Below are positions 17,865-26,927 of a DNA stretch of 64,000 bases, one piece after another. The notes below the pieces were generated by a model. That model was not told the DNA's origin and did no database searches. It was given only the letters and a program-made list of their open reading frames with translations. The stretch spans positions 2,294,001 to 2,358,000 of the forward strand of contig NZ_CP150918.1 in NCBI RefSeq assembly GCF_039908635.1. The letters are read 5' to 3'. The DNA comes from Pseudomonas purpurea (GTDB lineage: Bacteria > Pseudomonadota > Gammaproteobacteria > Pseudomonadales > Pseudomonadaceae). The position numbers and the translations under genes are program-made. Position 1 is the stretch's first letter. Each line of letters begins with the position of its first letter.

Positions 17865-18001
17865 GCGATTTGATCTTTTTTTATAGCGTGATAGCGGCAG
17901 GAATTTTCGGTCGACAGGACGCCGGAGAAACGTTGCGCGCAAAACCACCGCTGGAGGCCACGGCGAAGCACGCCGTCCTGCCCCTGCTTTTCAGCGAGTA
18001 G

Positions 18002-18028
18002 GCCCAACCTTTTCAGGTTGGGCTTTTT
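18002..18028 (+). terminator. Intrinsic terminator
   Basis: GCCCAACCT (18002-18010) pairs with AGGTTGGGC (18015-18023), 4-base loop, then five T. It lies 138 bp after wzz and before the cupin gene. Confidence 0.9.
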
Positions 18029-18085
18029 CATGTCTGAAATATACTTCCAGCCATTACTTCCCAATAACCTGTAGGGAGCGGTTTG

Positions 18086-18427
18086 ATGAAAATGGATGCT
18101 TTTGCTTTCGGTATTACGAACTGGGCGGAAATTGACAGGACGGAGCACCAGGGCGAGACGGGGATGGCCTATTGGCGAACCCGGTATTTTGGAAACTACC
18201 CCAATCAAATTCGCGTGCGCTGGGTGGAGTACACACCCGGCTATCGTGCTGACCATTGGTGTCATAAAGGGCATGTGTTGTTCTGCATGGAAGGCGAGTT
18301 GGAGACGACTCTCGATGATGGTCGAAAGTTCGTTCTGACGTCCGGCATGAGTTATCAGGTAGGGGACAATGCAGAGGCGCACCAGTCTTACAGCCGATCT
18401 GGAGCCAAGCTCTTCATTGTCGATTGA
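18086..18427 (+). CDS. DHCW-motif cupin-fold protein
   Basis: 113-aa single-domain cupin. The name-giving D-H-W-C pattern is present as ADHWCHKGHVLFCMEG, with His residues suited to metal binding, followed by the second cupin motif around GMSYQVGDNAEAHQS. GGGAG at 18074-18078 supports ATG 18086. Catalytic activity unknown; small metal-binding cupins of this kind are often uncharacterised. Single gene with its own upstream terminator. Confidence 0.85.
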   Translation: MKMDAFAFGITNWAEIDRTEHQGETGMAYWRTRYFGNYPNQIRVRWVEYTPGYRADHWCHKGHVLFCMEGELETTLDDGRKFVLTSGMSYQVGDNAEAHQSYSRSGAKLFIVD

Positions 18428-18742
18428 AGGGAGATGAGTTTCTGAGTGGCTCGCGGCACTGCAGGTCATTCAAAAAACAGAGAAACGCCACAAGCTCTAC
18501 GACGCTGAGCCCGGGCTCTTCGCATGTCGCAGCACTTCACCGCTGAGGATTCGTATGATCCAATGTATGGCTGTTGGCCGGTAAGCCAGAGAGCGTTCTG
18601 CGCTCTGGTCGAGATATTAAAATCCGCATGACCCGGATTTCGGAGCACTTCCTGTGCTCTTGAGGCGGCAGCAGTTTAACAACGTGCTGCCGGCAGCCTG
18701 TTTGGGCTATCGAACGTTATGCGGCAAGCAATCGGAGTGCGA
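18428..18742. other. Intergenic region with three consecutive hairpins
   Basis: No ORF of note. Between 18590 and 18690 three inverted repeats follow each other: AGAGCG/CGCTCT, GAGCAC/GTGCTC and CGGCAGCA/TGCTGCCG. They could form a structured leader of the DUF6348 gene or be decayed recombination sites. The start of the next gene lies at 18743. Confidence 0.4.
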
Positions 18743-19378
18743 ATGACTGAAATAAATACTCAGGATGTCTTGCGCAATATCATGACTGAACATGGTCTTG
18801 ATTGCGGTGTGGAGGATGACTGGCTCCTGCCGGAAGGACGGTTACCTGCCATCCGGGCGTACTGGTATCCAGGAGAGGCATTGGGGCGTTTGGATATTCA
18901 GGTTTTTATCGAGCCGAACGTGATCATTGAGGAGTGCTTTGCGGGTTTTGGAGAGGGTGATGAAGCCTTTGGCGATGCATTACGGCGTTTCATGGACAAC
19001 TCGCTTCATGTCTTTCTCTCAGCCTTTTGGGGCAAGACAGACGATGATCAGGTGTTGATCGAGAATCTTTATATCGGTGAAAAAAAGTACGTCGCTTATT
19101 TCGGCAACATCGGGATCAGATCCTCGGCGGGCGTTGATGTATCGCCCCCCAGTGAGGTATTTGGCTTGATCAAGACGGTTCTCGAAAGAGAAACGACCAG
19201 CGACAGAGTCAATTGGTGCCGGACGTACTGCGGTAACGTCAAGGGCTCCTACACCTACGAGGCGCTCCTGAATAATGAAGTCTGGCCGCGCGGCGTGGAC
19301 GCATTGCAGAAGATTCAATGGCCTGAGACCGACGGCTTTTACAGCTTTCGTCACTTCTGTGTCTGTGTGGCTGCATGA
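18743..19378 (+). CDS. DUF6348 family protein
   Basis: 211-aa soluble protein beginning MTEINTQDVLRNIMTEHG. It has the features of the DUF6348 family: acidic N-terminal half, W-P-R-G segment (NNEVWPRGVDALQKI) and C-terminal FYSFRHFCVCVA. CGGAG upstream of ATG 18743 fixes the start; the frame is open 8 codons further. Function unknown; similar DUFs occur next to polymorphic-toxin genes as immunity or orphan immunity proteins (inference). The next gene, of the suppressor-of-fused family, fits such a context. Confidence 0.75.
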   Translation: MTEINTQDVLRNIMTEHGLDCGVEDDWLLPEGRLPAIRAYWYPGEALGRLDIQVFIEPNVIIEECFAGFGEGDEAFGDALRRFMDNSLHVFLSAFWGKTDDDQVLIENLYIGEKKYVAYFGNIGIRSSAGVDVSPPSEVFGLIKTVLERETTSDRVNWCRTYCGNVKGSYTYEALLNNEVWPRGVDALQKIQWPETDGFYSFRHFCVCVAA

Positions 19379-19474
19379 CCGGCCGTGTTGATCTTCTTTT
19401 TGGGCGACACGCCGAATCAACCGTCCGGGAGGTTGGGGGGGAGGCAATGTTTGAAAATCTCCACAGCTAAACAG

Positions 19475-20269
19475 CTAGATGAGACTCGTGCGTTTAAGGC
19501 TGCTCAAGTGCTTAACACCAGCGGCCTCCAGCCTGGCGACCAGATCGGAGCGCGCCTTGCCTCCTCCACAGCGGATGTATTCAAGTTCCGAAGCCGTTAG
19601 CAACTGAACCGGAACCAGCCTGACCGGGGACAATGGCATGTCATCCAGGCGGGTAGGGAAGTCGGGGGCGGGACCACCCAGCAGTACGCCGATAGCGTCG
19701 TCATCGGTCACAAACTGTGCGGGCAGTTGGGTGCTCAACCGGTTCGACTGACTGAAACCGGGAAGCTCCAGAGACAGTGCACCGTACTGGTCCAGTTGGG
19801 CCGTGATGCCGCCGGCTTCTGCTACCGTTTTCCCGACATGTTCGAGCAGCTCAAACGCCCAACTGTCTTGGAGAGGGCCTATGTTTCCCAATGTGCCTCG
19901 AAACGCGGCCGGCAGATCTGGCGTTTCAAGGAACAACTCCATCTCGAAACCATTGCCCAAACCTTCAGCATCCTCAAACGGATCGGACATGCCATCGGTT
20001 GCGAGAATGACGGATTCGCCGCGTCGAACAACCCGATAAGCCTGGCGCGTCGAGGGCCAGGCGGAGCCGCCTGTAAACGCTGGGCTGATGGCGTATCCCA
20101 AGACATCCTGTTCCATCGTACCCACGGATTGCCAATGATGATCCAGGCAGGCGTGGGTGCTTTCCCGCGCTGCGTGAGCGGGATCAATAGTCACGGTTTG
20201 AGCGGGAAGCCCGGTGCCCGGGCTTGAGGGTTTTTTCAATGCGTGGAGCAGTTTTTTGAAGAAGTTCAT
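19475..20269 (-). CDS. Suppressor-of-fused (SUFU) domain protein
   Basis: 264-aa protein with a bacterial SUFU fold: N-terminal segment HWQSVGTMEQDVLGYAISPA, YRVVRRGESVILATDGMSDPF, FEMELFLETPDL and the C-terminal LVPVQLLTASELEYIRCGG. In bacteria this family is a known immunity-protein fold against polymorphic toxins. Start at 20269 because AAGGA stands at the right distance; an ATG 6 bases upstream abuts the site, and the long open extension to 20584 is not coding. No toxin gene lies nearby, so it may be an orphan immunity gene. Confidence 0.8.
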   Translation of the reverse strand: MNFFKKLLHALKKPSSPGTGLPAQTVTIDPAHAARESTHACLDHHWQSVGTMEQDVLGYAISPAFTGGSAWPSTRQAYRVVRRGESVILATDGMSDPFEDAEGLGNGFEMELFLETPDLPAAFRGTLGNIGPLQDSWAFELLEHVGKTVAEAGGITAQLDQYGALSLELPGFSQSNRLSTQLPAQFVTDDDAIGVLLGGPAPDFPTRLDDMPLSPVRLVPVQLLTASELEYIRCGGGKARSDLVARLEAAGVKHLSSLKRTSLI

Positions 20270-20381
20270 TCGCATTCCTTGCTGCGTGGAAGTGTTCTGA
20301 CCTGATCGAACCGATGGGTTTCTGGATGGACAATGTGCCGCTCTGCGCGGGGTGCTCAGGTGGCGACTAGGACTGCTTAAA

Positions 20382-21029
20382 CTAACCGCCCGCAACAAGC
20401 TCAGGCGTGTCACGTGCGCTTCTGTCGACCATGGCGACGATCGTTTCGAAGAGTTCGTCCTGCGCCTGTCCGGGGGTGATTTCTCCGGTGGCGGCGGCAT
20501 GGGAAAGTGCCTCTGCGGCACCGAGCATCGCCCGAAGGCCGGCGGGCGCGATGGCACCTTCACTGGTGAAGGGGGAGAGGGCAACCCGACATTTGTTCAG
20601 GAAGATGACCTCGTACTCGCGTTTGATTTTTTCCAGTTCGGGCGAACTGGCGAGCGCTGCGATCACGCCGGGTATCTCGTTGCCCTGAAGCAGCACGCAG
20701 GTGACATAAGACGATGCGATCACCATGGCCGTGCTGGGCAGGGTCGGTTCGCTGGTTTCAAGCGCGGCGTCCATGAGCGCGGTCTGGCGTGCGTCGAATT
20801 CCTGATACAGCGCCGCCAGCAGTCCGGGCCGCGTGTTGAAGTGGTCATAGACAACGGGTTTTGTCACGCCCGCCTGCTCGGCGAGCCGTCCCAGCGTCAA
20901 CGCCTCCGTGCCTTCTTCCCGGATCAGCCGCCACGCGACGTCCAGCAACTGACGTTGGCGGTCTTCCCTCGACAGGCGGCGGCGCGGTGGCGCGGCGTCG
21001 TCTGACGCTCTGGTGTCGATGCTTGACAT
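20382..21029 (-). CDS. TetR-family transcriptional repressor
   Basis: 215-aa regulator. N-terminal helix-turn-helix at about residues 40-60 (TLGRLAEQAGVTKPVVYDHF), preceded by RQRQLLDVAWRLIREEG; the C-terminal domain binds an unknown ligand. Start at 21029 (MSSIDTRAS), as the open extension upstream crosses the intergenic region. It is divergent from the flavin reductase at 21122, and the 92-bp gap contains a palindrome and direct repeats that suit auto- and cross-regulation. Confidence 0.9.
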   Translation of the reverse strand: MSSIDTRASDDAAPPRRRLSREDRQRQLLDVAWRLIREEGTEALTLGRLAEQAGVTKPVVYDHFNTRPGLLAALYQEFDARQTALMDAALETSEPTLPSTAMVIASSYVTCVLLQGNEIPGVIAALASSPELEKIKREYEVIFLNKCRVALSPFTSEGAIAPAGLRAMLGAAEALSHAAATGEITPGQAQDELFETIVAMVDRSARDTPELVAGG

Positions 21030-21041
21030 GGCAATATACCG

Positions 21042-21068
21042 AAAGTAACTTACTGACCATAACTTACC
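21042..21068. promoter_or_regulatory. Probable TetR operator between divergent genes
   Basis: Contains AGTAACTTACT (21044-21054), an 11-bp perfect palindrome, and a direct repeat of TAACTTAC at 14-bp spacing. It lies 15 bp upstream of the tetR start and is shared with the divergent promoter. Confidence 0.6.
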
Positions 21069-21121
21069 AAGAGTATATAGGCTTTGCCTGTTGCCCTCAA
21101 ACCGTCGCTGGAGTCTTTGGC

Positions 21122-21733
21122 ATGCACGCACTCATTGTTGTCGCTCATCACGATCCCGGCTCCCTGACCCATAGCCTCGCGGGGCAAATCGCTGAGGGGC
21201 TGGTCCAGACCAATCCTTCCCATTCTTTTGAAATCGCGGACCTTTTCACAGAGGGTTTTGATCCGCGGTTCACCGCAGCCGACACCGCCGTCCACCACAG
21301 GGAGACGGCGCCTCCCGCCGATGTCGCCGCCGAGCAGGCGAGGGTCGACCGGGCGGATGCCCTGGTGCTGGTCTATCCCGTTTACTGGTGGTCGATGCCG
21401 GCGCTCATGAAGGGATGGATCGATCGGGTGTTCGCCAACGGCTGGGCGTTTGATTTCAGTTCGGATGCCAAACTGGTGAAGAAGCTGCATCACCTGCACG
21501 TTCACCTGGTTGGCGTTGGGGGTGCTGACGGGGAAACCTATGAGCGGCACGGTTATGCCGCCGCCATGAAGACGCAGATTGACCATGGGGTTTTCGACTA
21601 CTGCGGCGCTAGCGTCGTGACGTCCGAGCTGCTGCTTGAGTCGGAAACCCGGGCCCCGGCGGGTCATCTGAACGCGGCGCGAGATTTGGGCCGCACGCTC
21701 TTCACGGCGCAGCCCTGTCAACACCGCGCCTGA
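21122..21733 (+). CDS. NAD(P)H-dependent oxidoreductase, flavodoxin-like (NQO/MdaB type)
   Basis: 203-aa flavoprotein of the quinone reductase family. The N-terminal MHALIVVAHHDPGSLTHSLA is the FMN phosphate loop of this family. ALVLVYPVYWWSMPALMKGWIDRVF carries the conserved isoalloxazine-binding YPVYWWxxP motif. Likely reduces quinones or electrophiles; substrate unknown. Under the divergent TetR repressor, a common arrangement for quinone- or drug-inducible reductases. Confidence 0.9.
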   Translation: MHALIVVAHHDPGSLTHSLAGQIAEGLVQTNPSHSFEIADLFTEGFDPRFTAADTAVHHRETAPPADVAAEQARVDRADALVLVYPVYWWSMPALMKGWIDRVFANGWAFDFSSDAKLVKKLHHLHVHLVGVGGADGETYERHGYAAAMKTQIDHGVFDYCGASVVTSELLLESETRAPAGHLNAARDLGRTLFTAQPCQHRA

Positions 21734-21735
21734 CG

Positions 21736-22449
21736 TTAGCCGTTGTTGGTGCTGAGGATGCTGGCGACCTGATGGGGTCGGCAGTTGAGGTAGGCGGAGG
21801 ATTTAAGCCAGCGCTGGTCGGGATACCAGGAAAACATGAACTGGCCATCCTTGAGTTTGTCGATGACTTTGCGCGCCACTTGCGGCCGCACGGCCGGGCA
21901 ACCCTGGCTGCGTCCGATGCGGCCCTGGCGCTGACTCCACAACGGGGTCACGTAGTCGGCGGCGTGAATCACAATGTCACGGTCGCGGGCACGGTCATTG
22001 AAGCCTGGCTCCAGACCGTCCATGCGCAGCGAGTAACCGTGGCTGCCCTCATAGCTTTCCTGGGTGCGGAACAGGCCCAGGCTGGACTGGTGGCTGCCCA
22101 TGTTATTGGAGAATTGTGTGGCGAAGTTTTCCCCGGACTTTTGCCCATGGGCGACCAGGTCACGCAGCACCAAAGACTTCGTGCGCAGGTCGAAAATCCA
22201 CAGGCGTCGTTCCGTGGAGGGTTGGGAGTAGTCGATCACCGCCAGGTGCTGGGCTTGCCGGGCGCCACCATTGACGGCGCATTGCATGGCAGAGAGGGCA
22301 CTTTTTAGTGCCTGGGGATTGAGTTCCGGAGCGGCGTGCGCGAGGCTGTTGTACAACGTCTGTTGGTTGGTGCTGGCGGCGAGCGCAGGCGTGCACATGG
22401 CACCCAAGGTCATGGCGGCCAGACAGAGCCGGCGCAAAAAGGTAAGCAT
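21736..22449 (-). CDS. Exported L,D-transpeptidase-like murein protein (YkuD_2)
   Basis: 237-aa periplasmic protein with a Sec signal peptide ending TPALAA. It carries the L,D-transpeptidase catalytic pattern: His in IVIHAADYV and the nucleophilic Cys in GRIGRSQGCPAVRP. Likely cross-links or modifies peptidoglycan stems through meso-DAP. Adjacent to a second, larger L,D-transpeptidase gene on the other strand (22594), so this is an envelope-remodelling locus. It converges with the reductase with 2 bp between stops. Confidence 0.9.
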   Translation of the reverse strand: MLTFLRRLCLAAMTLGAMCTPALAASTNQQTLYNSLAHAAPELNPQALKSALSAMQCAVNGGARQAQHLAVIDYSQPSTERRLWIFDLRTKSLVLRDLVAHGQKSGENFATQFSNNMGSHQSSLGLFRTQESYEGSHGYSLRMDGLEPGFNDRARDRDIVIHAADYVTPLWSQRQGRIGRSQGCPAVRPQVARKVIDKLKDGQFMFSWYPDQRWLKSSAYLNCRPHQVASILSTNNG

Positions 22450-22593
22450 GCGTAAAGGGTCCCCACTGTAGTTTTGGCTCCCGACGTCCTGTCGCTCCCC
22501 CGGCGGGCCTGATTGTCCTCTGGCCAGATTACTTGCCGCCCCTGCAGCAGAGGTTGACCGTCAATACGACGGCCATCGAATGGAGTAAAGCAG

Positions 22594-24165
22594 TTGTTCA
22601 AAAAACACGCATGTTACTTGAGCATTTGCCTGCTCGCTGCGCCATTGGTCGCAACCGGCCAGGATGAGTTGGCCGAACTGGCAAGCCCGGTGCAGGCCGC
22701 TTTAATGCAACTGTCGGTCGATTGCCCGACCCTTGCCGCGCGTCTCGACGGGCCGGCTCAGACGCTGTTACAGGCGTTTTACCTGCAACAGAACAACGTC
22801 CTGATCTGGTCCGTCGACGGGCGTTTACCGGCCTTGCAGGCACAATTCCAACAGTTGGCCGATGATGGCCTGGACCCTGCGCGCTACAACCTGGTCGCCG
22901 GCCCGGCCGTAGGCAATGCGACGTGCACCGACATCACGATCAGTCAGCATTATCTGCAAGCCTTGCAGGACCTGCGTTATGGCCGCCTGCTGCAAGCCCG
23001 CTTCGAACCGTTGTGGCATGCCCAGCAATTGCAGCATGATCGAAACGCCGAGGTGCTTGCGATTGCCGGGCCGGGCTTGCAGGACATTGCATCGGCCTTT
23101 ACCCAGGCCCGTCCTGACCTGGAGCAGTATCAGACGTTGCGTCGCCTCTATTCCCAGCAGCGCCAGCGGGTGCTGCCTCAGTGGACTACCCTCGCCAGTG
23201 GTCCTTTGCTGCGCCCGGACATGCAGGACAAACGCGTTCCGGAACTCGCACAGCGACTGTTCAGCGAGGGATACCTGACGAGCGTCTCTGCCCGTGATGG
23301 CAACACGTACGACACAGAGCTGGTGGGGGCGGTGAAGAGCTTCCAGCAAAGCCATTCGCTGCAAGCGGATGGCGTGATCGGGCCGGGCACCTTGACTGAG
23401 TTGAACGTCAGCCCGGCAGTACGACGCGAGCAGTTGCGCATCAACCTCGAACGCTTTCGTTGGCTGGCACAGGATCTGGAGCCCGATAGCCTGCTGGTCA
23501 ACATTGCGGCAGCGCAGTTGACGGTTTATCAGGGTGGCAGGCCGGTCTGGCAGACACGCACCCAGGTGGGGCGTGCGGAGCGGCAGACGCCGATGCTGAA
23601 ATCTTCGGTCACGCGGTTGACCCTGAACCCGACCTGGACGGTACCGCCCACCATTATGCGGGAGGACAAACTGCCGGAAATTCGTCGGGACCAGACGTTC
23701 CTCAACAGACAAAATTTGCAGGTGCTCGATAGCGATGGCCATCCATTGGCGGTGGACGAGATCGATTGGGAAAACCCTGGCAACATCCTCCTGCGCCAAA
23801 ACGCCGGGCCGAAGAACCCGCTGGGGCAGATGGCTATCCGCTTCCCTAACCCGTACTCCGTTTACCTGCATGACACCCCCAGCCAGGCGCTGTTCCAAAA
23901 GGGGCCGCGCGCCTTCAGTTCCGGCTGTGTCAGGGTCGAGCATGCGTTGCAGTTACGGGATCTGTTGTTGAGCCCGGCCGAGCGTGCACGGACCGACGTG
24001 TTGTTGGCCACGGGGCTGACGCACGAATTCCGGTTGGCGGCGCCGGTGCCGATCCTCCTCACTTACTGGACCGTGCAGGTCGATAGCCAGGGGCAGTTGC
24101 TCTATGCCCCGGACATTTATGGGCGTGATGCCGCATTGCTGACGGCGTTGGGCACTCGGCACTGA
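22594..24165 (+). CDS. L,D-transpeptidase YcbB/LdtD type
   Basis: 523-aa periplasmic enzyme making 3-3 cross-links. Order: signal peptide (ends VATG), N-terminal scaffold, peptidoglycan-binding domain (residues ~215-270, FQQSHSLQADGVIGPGTLTELN), then the YkuD catalytic domain with SVYLHDTPSQALFQ and the catalytic SSGCVRVEHA, His and Cys both intact. The beta-lactam-insensitive LdtD family has the same layout. TTG start at 22594 with GGAG upstream. A terminator hairpin follows. Confidence 0.93.
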   Translation: MFKKHACYLSICLLAAPLVATGQDELAELASPVQAALMQLSVDCPTLAARLDGPAQTLLQAFYLQQNNVLIWSVDGRLPALQAQFQQLADDGLDPARYNLVAGPAVGNATCTDITISQHYLQALQDLRYGRLLQARFEPLWHAQQLQHDRNAEVLAIAGPGLQDIASAFTQARPDLEQYQTLRRLYSQQRQRVLPQWTTLASGPLLRPDMQDKRVPELAQRLFSEGYLTSVSARDGNTYDTELVGAVKSFQQSHSLQADGVIGPGTLTELNVSPAVRREQLRINLERFRWLAQDLEPDSLLVNIAAAQLTVYQGGRPVWQTRTQVGRAERQTPMLKSSVTRLTLNPTWTVPPTIMREDKLPEIRRDQTFLNRQNLQVLDSDGHPLAVDEIDWENPGNILLRQNAGPKNPLGQMAIRFPNPYSVYLHDTPSQALFQKGPRAFSSGCVRVEHALQLRDLLLSPAERARTDVLLATGLTHEFRLAAPVPILLTYWTVQVDSQGQLLYAPDIYGRDAALLTALGTRH

Positions 24166-24184
24166 GTGTCCGGCCGCGGGTGAA

Positions 24185-24205
24185 TGGGGGCAGTTGATGC
24201 CCCCA
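24185..24205 (+). terminator. Hairpin terminator after the L,D-transpeptidase gene
   Basis: TGGGGGCA (24185-24192) and TGCCCCCA (24198-24205) form a strong 8-bp hairpin between converging genes. No long T tract. Confidence 0.6.
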
Positions 24206-24217
24206 TCATGTTGCCTG

Positions 24218-25546
24218 TCAGTTCTTGAACGCCGAGTGCTTGCGCCCCTGGTCGCACAAGGCGAAAACCACTACCAGTACCGACGCAATCGCCAGAATGA
24301 TAACCACGCCATCGGTGGAATGCGTTGCGGACGCGGACACCAGGGACAAGGCACCCAGCGGTGCCAGGCCACCGGCAATTGCCGTACCGATTTCGCGCCC
24401 GGTGCCAAAGCCTGAAGAGCGGGTCTGGGTCGGGAACTGGCGGCTCAGGAAGGACCCCTGCGGAGCGAACATCATGGGCGCAAGGATACCGGTGCCCACG
24501 CCGATGGCGATGTAGATCATCAGGCTTTCACCGGTGTTGAGCAGCGCCAGGAACGGGTAGGCAAACAGCAGGGAAAACACGCCGCCGAGCATCAGTACGG
24601 TCTTGCTGCTCCATTTGTCACACAGCCAGCCGAAGAAGGGCACGGCCACAATGGCGACCAGGCTGGCGATCGTGACCGACAGCGACGTGACGTGAACATC
24701 AACGCCTTTGAACTGGGTCAGGTAGGCCAGCGAGAAGGTTTTGAAAATGTAGCTCAGCGCGTTGTAGCCAACCGCCACGAAGAACACGACTGCCAAGCCT
24801 TTGAGGTCGTTTTTGAACAACGCTTTCAACGGCGACGCCTGGGCTTTTTTCGTTTCCTTGCTCAGCTCTTTGAACTCAGGTGTTTCGGGAATGCTGTTGC
24901 GTACCCACAGACCGACACCGACCAGCGCAATGCTGCAAATGAACGGGATGCGCCATCCGCCTGCCAGCAGGAAGTCATTGCCGTTGATGGTCAGCAGATA
25001 CACCGTCAACGATGAAAGCAGCAGGCCCAGGTTCAAGCCCAGTGCAGGCCATGCGCCCTGGCTTCCGCGTTTGCCTTCGCTGGCGTGCTCGTAGGAGGTG
25101 ACGGCTGCCCCGGACAATTCGGCCCCGGCCCCCAACCCCTGAATGATCCTGACGGCGACGAGGACAATCGGCGCCCAAATGCCGATCGAGGCGTAGCTGG
25201 GGATCAGGCCGATCAGGGTGGTGCACACGCCCATCATGCAGAACGTCACCACCAGCACTTGTTTGCGGCCGAACTTGTCGCCCAGGTAGCCGAACAGCAC
25301 CCCGCCAAACGGACGGGCAATAAACCCGATGGCGAACGTGGAAAAGGCCAGAAGCGTCGCGGTTTTCGGGTCGCTGTTATCAAAGAAGATTTTCGAAAAA
25401 ACGATCGCCGCCATCGTGGCGTACAAGTAGAAGTCGTACCACTCCAGCATGGAACCAAAGATGGTAGCCGCTGCCACTTTACGCAGGCGTTTTTTGGTTT
25501 GTTCCGGGGTTTCCGCTGAGGATTGGGTCTTTTCAATTACCGTCAT
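24218..25546 (-). CDS. MFS metabolite:H+ symporter (MHS family)
   Basis: 442-aa inner-membrane symporter with 12 predicted helices. Family marks: GSMLEWYDFYLYATMA in helix 1, the loop 2-3 motif GYLGDKFGRKQVLVV and RIIQGLGAGAELSGAA. Members carry dicarboxylates or 2-oxoglutarate (KgtP, ShiA type). Lying 162 bp upstream of lhgO on the same strand direction, it may import L-2-hydroxyglutarate or a related acid (inference). Confidence 0.9.
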   Translation of the reverse strand: MTVIEKTQSSAETPEQTKKRLRKVAAATIFGSMLEWYDFYLYATMAAIVFSKIFFDNSDPKTATLLAFSTFAIGFIARPFGGVLFGYLGDKFGRKQVLVVTFCMMGVCTTLIGLIPSYASIGIWAPIVLVAVRIIQGLGAGAELSGAAVTSYEHASEGKRGSQGAWPALGLNLGLLLSSLTVYLLTINGNDFLLAGGWRIPFICSIALVGVGLWVRNSIPETPEFKELSKETKKAQASPLKALFKNDLKGLAVVFFVAVGYNALSYIFKTFSLAYLTQFKGVDVHVTSLSVTIASLVAIVAVPFFGWLCDKWSSKTVLMLGGVFSLLFAYPFLALLNTGESLMIYIAIGVGTGILAPMMFAPQGSFLSRQFPTQTRSSGFGTGREIGTAIAGGLAPLGALSLVSASATHSTDGVVIILAIASVLVVVFALCDQGRKHSAFKN

Positions 25547-25602
25547 TTTGTACTTCCTTTAAGTCTTTATATTTATTGTCAAGGTGACGCGTAGTGCTCT
25601 CT

Positions 25603-25645
25603 ATTCGCCGTCGGGCGAATGGAGTGTTGTCTTGTCTTGTCTTGT
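25603..25645. repeat. Palindrome and TTGTC tandem repeat in the MFS promoter region
   Basis: ATTCGCC/GGCGAAT (25603-25609, 25614-25620) and three and a half copies of TTGTC (25627-25645). They lie between lhgO and the MFS gene. TTGTC is also the half-site of the GntR-type motif upstream of lhgO, so regulator binding is possible. Confidence 0.4.
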
Positions 25646-25708
25646 GCCTGTTCGTCGGTCTGCCAACAGCCATCACCGATGCAGCGCAAGCGATTGCTGG
25701 CGGCGGGG

Positions 25709-26902
25709 CTAGCGGGGTTTGAAAATCCGGTCGGCGATCATTGCGCCAATCGGGATGGCTGAAGTGGCGGCGGGAGAGGGCGCGTTACACACGTGAAGCA
25801 TGCGGGGCGTTTCGGCGAACAGAAAATCGTGGACCAAGGTGCCGTCGCGCATCACGGCCTGGGCGCGGATGCCCGCTTCATACGGCAGCAGGTCGTCGAT
25901 GTTCAGTGACGGGCAATACTTGCGGCATTGCTCCAGGTAGCCGGATTTGAACAATGAGTTCTTCATTTCAACGCTGCCGGAGCCGAGGTTTTGCCAGATG
26001 GTTTTCCAAAAGCCCGGGAAGCTTGCGTACTGGGCCACATCTCGCCAGTTGACCGAAAACTTCTTGTAGTTTTCACGGCCCAGCCCCAGCACGGCATTCG
26101 GGCCTACGGTGACGCTGCCATCAATCATGCGGGTCAGGTGCACGCCCAGAAACGGCAGCTCCGGGTCGGGGATGGGGTAGATCAGGTGATTGACGATGTT
26201 GTTTTTCGACGCGGGCAGGCGGAAGTATTCGCCGCGAAACGGAATGATCTGGTGGTCGATTTTGACACCGGCAAGTGTCGCCAGCCGATCGGATTGAAGG
26301 CCGGCGCAGACCACCAGTTTCTTCGCGCGCCAGACACCGTCATGGGTGCTGACCGTCACGTTGTCGCCGTTTTCCTCGATAGCGGTGACGGTCTTTTCCA
26401 GGCAGATCTCACCGCCGCTGCGGCTGATGACGCGGGCCATGGTTTCACATATTTCGCGGTAATCGACAATGCCGGTGGCGTTGAGAAACAGACCGCCGAG
26501 CCCGATGATGTTCGGCTCGCGGCGACGCAGTTCATCAGCATCAAGACGCTCGACTTTCATGCCGTTGAGTTGTGAGCGCGCATACAGCGCCTCCATTCGC
26601 TCGACCTCAAGGGCGGTGGAGGCCACGAGCAATTTGCCGCAGACGTCGAACTTGATTTTGTGTTCGGTGCAGAACTGCTTGGTCGCCTCGGCGCCGCGCT
26701 TGCACAAGTCAGCCTTGAGGCTGCCCGGCGCGTAATAGATACCGGCATGAATCACGCCGCTGTTATGACCCGTCTGGTGTTTGGCCAGGACGTTTTCCTT
26801 TTCCAGAATCACCAGTGATGCGTTGGGCTGGCGTTTGAGTAACTCCATCGCGGTGGCAAGGCCGACGATTCCGCCGCCGATGATGCAAAAGTCATAAATC
26901 AT
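25709..26902 (-). CDS. lhgO: L-2-hydroxyglutarate oxidase
   Basis: 397-aa FAD enzyme oxidising L-2-hydroxyglutarate to 2-oxoglutarate, passing electrons to the quinone pool. N-terminal Rossmann motif DFCIIGGGIVGLATA binds FAD, followed by HQTGHNSGVIHAGIYY, which is diagnostic for LhgO, and the C-terminal IGAMIADRIF. Start ATG 26902. Downstream on the strand is an MHS-type transporter; upstream a GntR regulator whose promoter shares an operator motif with lhgO. Confidence 0.95.
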   Translation of the reverse strand: MIYDFCIIGGGIVGLATAMELLKRQPNASLVILEKENVLAKHQTGHNSGVIHAGIYYAPGSLKADLCKRGAEATKQFCTEHKIKFDVCGKLLVASTALEVERMEALYARSQLNGMKVERLDADELRRREPNIIGLGGLFLNATGIVDYREICETMARVISRSGGEICLEKTVTAIEENGDNVTVSTHDGVWRAKKLVVCAGLQSDRLATLAGVKIDHQIIPFRGEYFRLPASKNNIVNHLIYPIPDPELPFLGVHLTRMIDGSVTVGPNAVLGLGRENYKKFSVNWRDVAQYASFPGFWKTIWQNLGSGSVEMKNSLFKSGYLEQCRKYCPSLNIDDLLPYEAGIRAQAVMRDGTLVHDFLFAETPRMLHVCNAPSPAATSAIPIGAMIADRIFKPR

Positions 26903-26927
26903 TGTGGGGTTACCTTGGATCAGTGAT

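Noticed and set aside
18650..18742. Integron attC site before DUF6348
   Set aside because: Some inverted symmetry around AAC...GTT, but the core sites do not fit the consensus and no integrase gene is present.
24225..25536. Plus-strand open frames opposite the MFS symporter and similar long frames opposite pheT, thrS, rtcR and the receptor
   Set aside because: High-GC antisense frames with Arg/His/Pro-rich composition and no ribosome-binding sites; the opposite strand has clear family motifs.
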